Notes under the pieces: model-generated
What the model was told of the DNA's origin: nothing
The model's database searches: none
The model's input: the letters and a program-made list of their open reading frames with translations, nothing else
Source of the DNA: Actinomycetales bacterium
GTDB taxonomy: Bacteria > Actinomycetota > Actinomycetes > Actinomycetales > Dermatophilaceae
Length of the DNA stretch: 37,972 nucleotides
Direction: 5' to 3'
NCBI GenBank assembly: GCA_012729695.1
Contig: JAAYCP010000003.1
Location: forward strand, 1 to 37,972
Position numbers and translations under genes: made by a program
Part shown: positions 24,876 through 31,763 of the stretch, in pieces
Numbering within the stretch: position 1 is the first letter of the stretch
Layout of the letters: each line of letters starts with the position of its first letter

Positions 24876-26162
24876 ATGGCTCAGTTCAGTGCGACCGTCT
24901 ACCAGAACGAGTTCCTGCCCGCCGGGGGGACCGACGTCAATGCGATCGTGACGGTCACGTGCGTCGGGGCCGGGGTCGCAGGCCAGACGGGTGCGGGGGA
25001 CGCCGGCGAGATCATCATCATCGACACCTCGGGCTCGATGGGCGATGTCCGGATGGAGCAGGCCAAGCAGGCCGCCCAGGCGGCGCTGGCCGAGATCGTC
25101 GACGGCACCTACTTCGCGGTCGTCTCCGGCAACGGCGCGGCCTTCCTCGCCTACCCGCACGTGCGCTCCGGCCCCGGCATGGTGCGGATGAACCCGCAGA
25201 CCCGCCAGGAGGCGGCCCGCGCGATCGCCATGCTCACGAGCGGGGGCGGAACGGCGATCGGCACCTGGCTCGACCTCGCGGGCAAGCTCTTCTACTCCGT
25301 GCCGCAGGTCATCCAGCGGCACGCCATCCTCCTCACCGACGGGGAGAACAACGAGTCGCCGGCGGTCCTCGACGCCGCCATCCGCCGGGCCACCGGGGTC
25401 TTCCAGGTCGACGCCCGCGGTGTGGGCACCGACTGGCGGGTCGATGAGGTCCGGCGCATCGCGACGAACCTCCTCGGGACGGTCGACATCGCCCCCGAGA
25501 ACGCGGCGCGGATGAGCGAGGAGTTCCGCTCGATCATGCGCTCGGCCATGGCGCGCGGGGTCGCGGAGGCCGAGCTGCGCGTGTGGACACCGGTCGGTGC
25601 CCAGATCCTCTTCGTCCGGCAGGTCTCGCCGACGGTCGAGGACCTCACCTCCCGCCGTCGCCCGGTCAACGAGCTCACCGGCGCCTACCCGACCGGCGCG
25701 TGGGCCGACGAGTCGCGTGACTACCATGTCGCCGTCCGGCTGGCGGCGAAGGCGGTCGGTCAGGAGCAGCTCGCGGCGCGGGTCCAGCTCGTCATCCACG
25801 ACCAGGTCCAGACGCAGGCCCTGGTCAAGGCGAAGTGGTCCGACGACCACAACCTCACGGCGGCGATCGACGAGCAGGTGGCGCACTACACCGGCCAGAC
25901 CGAGCTCGCCGCGGCGATCCAGGAGGGACTGAAGGCCAAGGCCCTCGGCGACGACGCCACCGCGACGGCGAAGCTCGGGCGGGCGGTGCAGCTCGCCCAG
26001 CAGACCGGCAACGAGGAGGCGACGGCGAAGCTGCGCAAGGTCGTCGAGGTCGAGGATGCGGACGCGGGGACCGTGCGGTTGAAGAAGGCCGTCGACAAGG
26101 CCGATGAGATGGCCCTCGACACGGCCTCGACCAAGACCACCCGGATCCGGAAGGACGGCTGA
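24876..26162 (+). CDS. von Willebrand factor A domain protein
   Basis: A 428-residue cytosolic protein with a vWA fold starting near residue 44. A complete MIDAS metal site is visible: D50-T-S52-G-S54, T126 (SGGGTAIGT) and D155 (LLTDGENNE). After the vWA domain comes a beta-rich region (about 225-330) and a helical, Lys/Ala-rich C-terminal 100 residues. vWA proteins of this kind are parts of TelA/TerD-type stress systems and often work with AAA+ ATPases as metal-dependent adaptors, which fits the operon. The ATG at 24876 is preceded by GAGGAG; a GTG two codons earlier is less likely. Confidence 0.9.
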   Translation: MAQFSATVYQNEFLPAGGTDVNAIVTVTCVGAGVAGQTGAGDAGEIIIIDTSGSMGDVRMEQAKQAAQAALAEIVDGTYFAVVSGNGAAFLAYPHVRSGPGMVRMNPQTRQEAARAIAMLTSGGGTAIGTWLDLAGKLFYSVPQVIQRHAILLTDGENNESPAVLDAAIRRATGVFQVDARGVGTDWRVDEVRRIATNLLGTVDIAPENAARMSEEFRSIMRSAMARGVAEAELRVWTPVGAQILFVRQVSPTVEDLTSRRRPVNELTGAYPTGAWADESRDYHVAVRLAAKAVGQEQLAARVQLVIHDQVQTQALVKAKWSDDHNLTAAIDEQVAHYTGQTELAAAIQEGLKAKALGDDATATAKLGRAVQLAQQTGNEEATAKLRKVVEVEDADAGTVRLKKAVDKADEMALDTASTKTTRIRKDG

Positions 26163-27007
26163 TGGCCCGCACCTGCCCCGACGGGCACCCCAGCGCCAGC
26201 GAGGACTACTGCGACACCTGCGGACTCGCGATCGCCGCTGACGCCGAGGTGGTGTCGGACGGGGGCGCGTCCTCGACGGGCTCGTCCGCGGCCGACTCGC
26301 CGGCCCCCTCGACCCAGGAGTGCCCCCACTGCTCGGCGGTGGGGCCGGCCGACGCGTTGTTCTGCGAGGCCTGCGGCTACGACTACACGACCGGGACGCT
26401 GCCCCGGCCGGTGGAGCCGCTCAGCTTCCCCATGCCGGCATCGCTCGCCGACCCGGGCCGGCCGATGCCCTCCGAGCCGCACGTCCACGACGAGGTGGCC
26501 CCGGCCGAGGTGTCGGAGCAGGCTGCGGTGTCGGCGCCGGTCGAGACGTCGCCTCCTGCAGAGACGCACTCTCCCGCCGACAGCCATCCGGCGCCGTCCC
26601 TCGACGAGCCGTGGGTGGCCGAGGTCTGGATCGACCCGGACTGGTACGCGGACCAGGGTTCCTCGGATCCCATGCCCTCACCGGGGATGCCCACGGTGGT
26701 CCTCCTCACGCGGACGTCCTCCCTGGTGGGCCGGACGTCCCGCTCGCGGGGGATCCACCCGGACATCGACGTCTCCAGCGACCCCGGTGTCTCGCGTCGG
26801 CACGCGCAGCTCACGACCGACGGCACCCGGTGGTTCGTCGAGGATCTGGGGTCGGCCAACGGCACCTTCGTCGGCTCCGCGACCGGGAGCCTGCCGAGCA
26901 CGCCGATCCCGCCGGGTCAGAAGCGGGAGATCGCCTCGGGTGAGCAGGTCTACCTCGGGGCCTGGACGCGCATCGTCATCCGGCCGGCCGCCGAGGGCGA
27001 GCACTGA
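26162..27007 (+). CDS. FHA-domain protein with two zinc ribbons
   Basis: A 281-residue protein. Two N-terminal zinc ribbons (C5/C17/C20 with H9 or another ligand, and C54/C57/C68/C71), a disordered Pro/Ser/Glu-rich middle (80-150), and a C-terminal FHA domain (about 178-275) with G190-R191, S211-R-R-H214 and N233-G234, the phosphothreonine-binding residues. It would bind a protein phosphorylated by PknG. It lacks the N-terminal ETTxxFR motif of GarA/OdhI, so it is not the usual PknG substrate. The ATG shares one base with the vWA stop (TGATG). Last gene of the operon. Confidence 0.92.
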   Translation: MARTCPDGHPSASEDYCDTCGLAIAADAEVVSDGGASSTGSSAADSPAPSTQECPHCSAVGPADALFCEACGYDYTTGTLPRPVEPLSFPMPASLADPGRPMPSEPHVHDEVAPAEVSEQAAVSAPVETSPPAETHSPADSHPAPSLDEPWVAEVWIDPDWYADQGSSDPMPSPGMPTVVLLTRTSSLVGRTSRSRGIHPDIDVSSDPGVSRRHAQLTTDGTRWFVEDLGSANGTFVGSATGSLPSTPIPPGQKREIASGEQVYLGAWTRIVIRPAAEGEH

Positions 27008-27028
27008 GGCAACAGGCTCAGCGGCTCA

Positions 27029-27490
27029 CTACTCCTGGAGAATCCTCGTCCAGGGTCGACTCAGGTCGAATGCCCGACCGGTGATCTCGTCCTCGTTCGG
27101 CGTGATCGCGACGACGTTGTACTTCAGCGTCGGGATCCACGGGCGTAGCGGCAAGGACTCGACCTCGTGCTCCTCCTCGCCCTCGAGGAGCGTGGCCCTG
27201 CCCCGGAGGACGACGGAACTGGCGAAGTCGCCGAGGACCTGGTCGATCTCGAAGGCGACGTCCTCGTTCATGACGATGCCGAGCAGCTTGCTCCCCTCGG
27301 CGGTGCGGAAGTAGATCCGCTTCCCGTCCGTCGCGTAGTTGATCGGCACGATGTGGACCTCGCCCGCGAGGTGGTAGGCCAGGCGCCCGAACTCGTGACT
27401 CTCCAGGAGGTTCCAGCACTCCTCGAGTGTCAGCTTCTTGACCGGGTTAGCGTCCTCGACCTCGACGGGGCTCGGATCGTACTCCGTCAT
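27029..27490 (-). CDS. Pyridoxamine 5'-phosphate oxidase-fold protein
   Basis: A 153-residue split-barrel flavin or F420-binding protein of the PNPOx-like family. LTLEECWNLLESHEFGRLAY, then HIVPINYATDGKRIYFRTAE and KLLGIVMNEDVAFEIDQV are characteristic. Such proteins are small oxidoreductases or flavin/heme binders; the substrate is unknown. ATG with GGAGGT upstream (27497-27502). A TAGGCT box at 27521-27526 lies in the last codons of the upstream gene and could give a separate transcript. It is convergent with the FHA gene, 21 bp apart. Confidence 0.88.
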   Translation of the reverse strand: MTEYDPSPVEVEDANPVKKLTLEECWNLLESHEFGRLAYHLAGEVHIVPINYATDGKRIYFRTAEGSKLLGIVMNEDVAFEIDQVLGDFASSVVLRGRATLLEGEEEHEVESLPLRPWIPTLKYNVVAITPNEDEITGRAFDLSRPWTRILQE

Positions 27491-27518
27491 CTGACTACCT
27501 CCATCTCACTCCTGGACA

Positions 27519-28859
27519 TCAGCCTATTCGGTCGGTCTCGAACGTGAAGCCCTGGGTGACGAGTCGCTCGATGAGGGCCTCGCCGATGCCGGTGGCCGGC
27601 GTGAGCACACCACTGCGGTCGGGCAGCCGGTCCCCGTCGAGGGCGAGCGCCAGGGCGGCCTGACCAATCATCACCGCGGTCCCGGTGTACCCGGGGTCGC
27701 GCTCAGCGCTGACCCGCGTCCGGAACACCGCGCCGGTCGAGGTGCGCGCGAGGACCTCCATGGCGAAGCGGCCGCGCCGCATCGCCTCCTCCGAGGGACC
27801 CTCCCCCGGCTTGGGCAGGAACCGGTCCAGGACGGCACGGGTCGGCGGGAACGAGAGCCCGGCCAGTCCCGCGAGCAGACCCGCCGAGAGGGCAGCTCCC
27901 TTGAGCGGCGCCTGCGGTGAGCGTCCGAGGTCCATGACCTCGCGGTAGCGGAAACCGCGGCCGTACTCCCAGCCGAGCAGGGCGTTGGAGCGGCGCACGA
28001 TCCGGGTGTTGAACTCGGCCATGACGAACGGTGCCGTCCAGTGGCCCTCCGGGTCCTGGCGCACCGCCACCGCCCCCAGCCCGGAGCGGAACGCCTTCTC
28101 CACCGCCGGACCGAGCGGGGTCACCTTCGCGAGCGGCCCGAGGACCGGCGCTCCCGCCGAGGAGGTATGCGGTGGTCGCCCGTCCACCCGCCCCTCGTCA
28201 CCGCGGGGCTCCTCGTCGCGGGCCGGGCTCAGGGAGTAGGGGTCCGAGAGTGCCGCCCGCGCTGCCCGGTCGGAGCGGGCTGCAGCCGCCTGGAGGCGGG
28301 CGGAGTCGATGGTGCCGCCGGAGATGCCGCCCTTCATCGAGGTGACGTAGAGGACCGTGTCCTCGAGGGTCCCTTCACCGGCGGCCTGGGCGGCTCGTGC
28401 GGTCTGGAGGACGCCGAGATCCGACGGGATCGAGTCGAAGCCGCAGGCGTGGACGATCCGGGCGCCGGTGCGCTGCGCCTCCTCGTGGCACTCCTGCGCC
28501 GACTGCCGGACGAAGAGCACCTCCCCGGTGAGGTCGCAGTAGTGCGTTCCTGCAGCGGCGCAGGCGCGCACGATGGGCATGCCGTCGCGCGCATACGGCC
28601 CGACTGTCGTCGCGACGACCGTGGTGCGGGCGACGAGCGCCTGGACCGCGGCCCAGTCGCGGACGTCGATCTCGATGAGCTCGACCCGCGCCGCCGCCGG
28701 ACCGAGGTCGGCGACGAGGGCCTCGAGCCTGGCCCGCGAGCGTCCGGCGAACCCGAGCCGGACCCCACCGGGGGCGGTCTCGACGAGGTGGGCCGCGATG
28801 AGCCGGCCGACGAATCCGGTGGCCCCGAGCAGGACGATGTCGAGATCGCGTTCACTCAT
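27519..28859 (-). CDS. Saccharopine dehydrogenase-like NADP-binding protein
   Basis: A 446-residue protein of the saccharopine dehydrogenase-like family that in mycobacteria includes trans-acting enoyl reductases of lipid synthesis. The N-terminal Rossmann motif is IVLLGATGFVGRLIAAHL, followed by LGFAGRSRARLEAL, TVVATTVGPYARDGMPIVRA, GTHYCDLTGE and CGFDSIPSDLGVL. A hydrophobic stretch near 325-345 (LSAGLLAGLAGLSF) may touch the membrane. Its reaction is unknown. The ATG at 28859 is set by TAGGTT 6 nt upstream. Divergent from the sugar-nucleotide gene. Confidence 0.9.
   Translation of the reverse strand: MSERDLDIVLLGATGFVGRLIAAHLVETAPGGVRLGFAGRSRARLEALVADLGPAAARVELIEIDVRDWAAVQALVARTTVVATTVGPYARDGMPIVRACAAAGTHYCDLTGEVLFVRQSAQECHEEAQRTGARIVHACGFDSIPSDLGVLQTARAAQAAGEGTLEDTVLYVTSMKGGISGGTIDSARLQAAAARSDRAARAALSDPYSLSPARDEEPRGDEGRVDGRPPHTSSAGAPVLGPLAKVTPLGPAVEKAFRSGLGAVAVRQDPEGHWTAPFVMAEFNTRIVRRSNALLGWEYGRGFRYREVMDLGRSPQAPLKGAALSAGLLAGLAGLSFPPTRAVLDRFLPKPGEGPSEEAMRRGRFAMEVLARTSTGAVFRTRVSAERDPGYTGTAVMIGQAALALALDGDRLPDRSGVLTPATGIGEALIERLVTQGFTFETDRIG
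27521..27526 (-). promoter_or_regulatory. Putative -10 box of the PNPOx-like gene
   Basis: TAGGCT on the minus strand, 30 nt before the ATG. It leaves a leader of about 24 nt with a Shine-Dalgarno. It overlaps the stop codon of the preceding reductase gene. Confidence 0.4.
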
Positions 28860-28865
28860 GCATCG

Positions 28866-28871
28866 AACCTA
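28866..28871 (-). promoter_or_regulatory. Leaderless promoter -10 of the reductase gene
   Basis: TAGGTT on the minus strand, 6 nt before ATG 28859. Confidence 0.55.
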
Positions 28872-28903
28872 CTCGTCTGCCCGCGTGCCGGGCGCACACT
28901 CCC

Positions 28904-28909
28904 TAGCCT
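28904..28909 (+). promoter_or_regulatory. Leaderless promoter -10 of the GlgC-like gene
   Basis: TAGCCT, 6 nt, then ATG at 28916. Divergent from the reductase promoter 33 bp away, and not overlapping it. Confidence 0.6.
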
Positions 28910-28915
28910 GCTTGC

Positions 28916-30145
28916 ATGGACCGCTTCCCGAACGTGCTGGGCATCATCCAGGCCGGTGGGGCCGGTTCGCGTATGGACGTCCTCACCCGGGAACGGGCCA
29001 AGCCGGCACTCCCGTTCGCCGGCTCGTACAAGCTCGTCGACTTCGCGCTCTCGAGCTTCGCCAACAGCGGGGTCGCTGACGTCTGGGTGAGCGTCAGCTA
29101 CCTGGCCTCGACCCTCGACCCCTATCTGGCCCAGGGCAGGCCGTGGGACCTGGACCGGACGCGCGGCGGCTACCGGCGGGTGGTCCCGGAGGAGGGCGGG
29201 GCGACCACGGAGAGCGGGTTCGCCGCGGGCAACGCCGACAACCTCGTCCAGCTGGCCGGCGCCATTGAGGAGTTCGACGCCGACGTGGTCGTCGTCATGA
29301 GCGCCGACCACGTCTTCAACCTCGATCTGCGTCCGGTCATCCGGGAGCACCTGACGAGGGAGGCCGGGTGCACCATCGTCACGGCGGAGGTCCCGAAGCA
29401 GGATGCCCGCGAGAAGGCCGTCGTCACCGTGGGCGGGGGCGGTCGGGTCACCGGGTTCGAGTACAAGCCGGAGCGTCCCACGGGCACGACCGTCGCGACC
29501 GAGATCTTCCTCTACGAGCCGACCGTCTTCCTCGGGGAGCTGCTGCGGCTCCGGCACAAGCTCGCCGGGGGAGCCGAGGACGGCAGCAGCGGCCTGGGTG
29601 ACTTCGGTGAGCACCTGTTGCCTGCCCTCGTGGACCGGGCGTGTGTCTACGCCACCCCGCTCCCCGGGTACTGGCGCGACGTCGGGCGCCCCCAGGCCTA
29701 TCTCCAGGCGCACCGGGACCTGCTGGCGGGGAGGGTGGACGTCTTCGACGATCCGCAGGCGCCGATCCTCACCCGCTGGCCCGAGCGGCTGCCCGCGATC
29801 GTGCGACCGGGCGGCCTGGTGGACGACGGAGTGCTGTCCCCCGGTGCGGAGGTGCGCGGCACGGTGCGGCGCTCCGTCCTCGGCCCCGGTGTCGTCGTCG
29901 AAAAGGGTGCGGTCGTCGAGGACTCCGTCATCGGTGCGGGCGTCCTCGTCGCGGCCGGCGCCCAGGTCAGCACGAGCATCGTCGACGACGGCTGCAGCAT
30001 CGGTCGGCGGGCGACGGTCGGGGCTCTGCCGTCCGCGAGACGGCTCCGGGACGAGGACATCACCCTGCTCGGCCGGGACTGCGAGATCCGTGGCGCATCA
30101 ACGGTTCCCGCGGGTGCGAGACTCGAGCCCGGCACGCGGACCTGA
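28916..30145 (+). CDS. Glucose-1-phosphate adenylyltransferase-family protein
   Basis: A 409-residue nucleotidyltransferase: GT-A-like N-terminal domain and C-terminal left-handed beta-helix. Motifs are IIQAGGAGSRMDVLTRERAK (residues 10-29), PALPFAGSYKLVDFALSSFA, MSADHVFNLDLRPVI (about 128), FEYKPERP and LPGYWRDVGRPQAYL. The hexapeptide part has SVLGPGVVVEKGAVVEDSVI. It resembles GlgC, which makes ADP-glucose for glycogen, but the nucleotide-binding motif has SRMDVL where GlgC usually has TRLYPL. It may be a paralogue, and no other glycogen gene is adjacent. Leaderless ATG start. Confidence 0.85.
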   Translation: MDRFPNVLGIIQAGGAGSRMDVLTRERAKPALPFAGSYKLVDFALSSFANSGVADVWVSVSYLASTLDPYLAQGRPWDLDRTRGGYRRVVPEEGGATTESGFAAGNADNLVQLAGAIEEFDADVVVVMSADHVFNLDLRPVIREHLTREAGCTIVTAEVPKQDAREKAVVTVGGGGRVTGFEYKPERPTGTTVATEIFLYEPTVFLGELLRLRHKLAGGAEDGSSGLGDFGEHLLPALVDRACVYATPLPGYWRDVGRPQAYLQAHRDLLAGRVDVFDDPQAPILTRWPERLPAIVRPGGLVDDGVLSPGAEVRGTVRRSVLGPGVVVEKGAVVEDSVIGAGVLVAAGAQVSTSIVDDGCSIGRRATVGALPSARRLRDEDITLLGRDCEIRGASTVPAGARLEPGTRT

Positions 30146-30179
30146 GGCCGATTTCCTCGGTGGTCTCTGGCAACAGCAC

Positions 30180-30232
30180 TAGCGTCTCGGCCGCGCATCG
30201 CCTAGACATGACATCGACGGCCACCGTGGCCG
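30180..30232 (+). promoter_or_regulatory. Promoter and palindrome before the repeat-peptide gene
   Basis: TAGCGT (30180-30185) matches the -10 boxes of this window and predicts a start near 30192. TAGACA at 30203-30208 is a second candidate. Downstream, CGGCCAC and GTGGCCG form a perfect 15-bp palindrome (30218-30232) centred on one C, a possible operator or 5'-leader hairpin, 20 nt before the ATG. Confidence 0.4.
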
Positions 30233-30251
30233 ATCCATGAGGAGGCAGAGC

Positions 30252-30554
30252 ATGACAATCAACCCGGGTATGGAAGACGCGGAGAGCAACGAGACGCCGG
30301 CGCTCGACGGCGGAGCCGGACACGACGGTGGTGCCGATGGTGGCGCTGACGGTGGTGCCGGCAACGACGGTGGCGCGGATGGTGGCGCCGACGGTGGTGC
30401 CGACGGTGGTGCCGGTCACGACGCCGGTTCCGACGGTGCCGCTGACTCCGGTGGCGACGGCGGTGCAGGTTCCGACGGTGGGGCAGACGGCGGTGCCGAC
30501 GGTGGGGCCGACGGTAGCGCGGGGCTCGACGGCGGAGCCGGCCGCGACGCCTAG
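30252..30554 (+). CDS. Asp-Gly-Gly-Ala repeat peptide, possible modified-peptide precursor
   Basis: A 100-residue acidic peptide. Residues 1-18 form a non-repetitive leader (MTINPGMEDAESNETPAL). From residue 19 the rest divides into 18 units, each starting with Asp: four-residue DGGA units interspersed with six-residue DGGAGx units (x = H, N, H, S, L, R). It has no Cys, Lys, Trp or Tyr and no signal peptide. Strong ribosome site GAGGAGG before ATG 30252. An iron oxygenase gene begins 6 bp after the stop. The layout suggests a precursor whose repeated Asp (or Asn/His) residues are hydroxylated by that enzyme. GGAGxD also resembles half an RTX calcium-binding repeat, so a metal-binding role is an alternative. 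No known family recognised. Confidence 0.75.
   Translation: MTINPGMEDAESNETPALDGGAGHDGGADGGADGGAGNDGGADGGADGGADGGAGHDAGSDGAADSGGDGGAGSDGGADGGADGGADGSAGLDGGAGRDA
30306..30551 (+). repeat. In-frame 12/18-bp coding repeat
   Basis: Tandem units of GAC-GGT-GGT-GCC type (12 bp), with 18-bp variants, encode the DGGA and DGGAGx units. Synonymous codons vary between units (GAC/GAT, GGT/GGC/GGG/GGA, all four Ala codons), pointing to selection on the protein rather than recent slippage alone. An exact 18-nt direct repeat (30302-30319 and 30524-30541) brackets the array. Confidence 0.85.
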
Positions 30555-30560
30555 AGCCGC

Positions 30561-31763
30561 ATGACACCTCCATCGGAGACGCACTCCTCGGCCGGTGCCC
30601 TGTCCCGCCTGCTCGGCGGGACGGGCCCGGCCGAGTTCGCCGACGCATACTGGGGCGCTCGTCCTCACCGCCGCGCGATCGGCGACGTCGCCGACCTCTT
30701 CTCCGCCGCCGCCGTCGACGAGCTCATCTCGGTGCGCGGCCTGCGTGCGCCGTTCCTGCGCGTCGCCAAGGACGGGCGCACCTTCGGGGACAAGGAGTTC
30801 ACGAGCGGCGGCGGGGTCGGTGCCGCGATCGGCGACCAGCTCAACGACGACCTCATCTGGCGACACTTCGAGGCCGGGGCGACCCTTGTCCTCCAGGGCC
30901 TGCACCGGACCTACGAGCCGGTCCTGCGCTTCACGCAGGGTCTGGCCGCCGACCTCGGCCACCCGTGCCAGGTCAACGCCTACATCACGCCGCCACAGAG
31001 CACAGGCTTCAGCGACCACTACGACGTGCACGACGTCTTCGTCGTCCAGGTCGAGGGGGAGAAGCGCTGGCGGATCCGCGAGCCGGTCTGGCCACTGCCG
31101 CTGCGCGACCAGCCGTGGGACCAGCACCGGGATGCCGTCGAGAAGGCGGCCGAGCGGGAGCCGCTCGAGGAGTTCGTCATGACTCCGGGGGACGTGCTCT
31201 ACCTGCCCCGCGGGTACCTGCACTCGGCCACCGCTCTCGGCGACATCTCGATCCACCTCACGATCGGGGTGCACCAGTGGACCCGCCACCACCTCGCCGA
31301 GCAGCTCGTCGCCGCAGCCCTTCAGTCGCTGGGCAGCGACGAGATGACCCGTGGGTCCCTGCCGCTCGGGGTCGACGTGGCCGACCCCGCAACCCTCGGC
31401 GAGGAGATCTCCGCCGTCCGCCAGGCGCTCGCCGATGCCCTCGCCGAGGTGCCGGACCGGACCGTCACCGCAGGTCTCGCGGGCCGGGCCAGGGGCGCGC
31501 AACGCCCCGGCCCTCTTGCGCCGCTCGCGCAGCTACGCAGCGTCCAGGCCGGGACCGACCGGGTCGAGCTGCGCGCCCACCTCTACCCCCGGCTCCGGAC
31601 CGAGCCACTCCGCCTGGAGACCAGGCTCGGCACGTTCCCGCTGCGTGTCGATGACCGGTCCGAGATCGAGAAGCTGCTCGAGACCGGCGGTCCGCTCTCG
31701 GTGGGTGCCGACCTCGCTGCGCGGCTGCTGCGGGCGGGCATCTGCATACCATCGGCCCTGTGA
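30561..31763 (+). CDS. JmjC/cupin-8 Fe(II)/2-oxoglutarate oxygenase
   Basis: A 400-residue oxygenase of the ROX/NO66/YcfD-like JmjC group. These enzymes hydroxylate side chains of proteins, for example ribosomal proteins, using Fe(II), O2 and 2-oxoglutarate. Iron ligands are visible: H153-x-D155 (FSDHYDVHDVFVVQVEG) and H221 (LPRGYLHSA). VNAYITPP precedes and ISIHLTIGVHQW follows, and the C-terminal 150 residues fit the dimerisation and winged-helix parts. ATG at 30561 lacks a good ribosome site, so translation is probably coupled to the repeat peptide 6 bp upstream. That peptide is the obvious candidate substrate; a ribosomal protein is the alternative. Confidence 0.9.
   Translation: MTPPSETHSSAGALSRLLGGTGPAEFADAYWGARPHRRAIGDVADLFSAAAVDELISVRGLRAPFLRVAKDGRTFGDKEFTSGGGVGAAIGDQLNDDLIWRHFEAGATLVLQGLHRTYEPVLRFTQGLAADLGHPCQVNAYITPPQSTGFSDHYDVHDVFVVQVEGEKRWRIREPVWPLPLRDQPWDQHRDAVEKAAEREPLEEFVMTPGDVLYLPRGYLHSATALGDISIHLTIGVHQWTRHHLAEQLVAAALQSLGSDEMTRGSLPLGVDVADPATLGEEISAVRQALADALAEVPDRTVTAGLAGRARGAQRPGPLAPLAQLRSVQAGTDRVELRAHLYPRLRTEPLRLETRLGTFPLRVDDRSEIEKLLETGGPLSVGADLAARLLRAGICIPSAL

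Noticed and set aside
26162..27007. FHA protein as the PknG substrate GarA/OdhI
   Set aside because: It lacks the N-terminal ETTxxFR phosphorylation motif and has zinc ribbons and a long linker instead.
30237..30251. ATG at 30237 as the repeat-peptide start
   Set aside because: It would place the strong GAGGAGG inside the coding region; ATG 30252 is correctly spaced from it.
30306..30551. CRISPR-like array
   Set aside because: Units are contiguous, in frame and have no unique spacers; it is a coding repeat.
30060..31502. 480-residue minus-strand frame across the repeat peptide and oxygenase
   Set aside because: The Thr/Val/Gly repeats are the complement of the DGGA array; no domain, and the plus-strand genes have ribosome sites and motifs.
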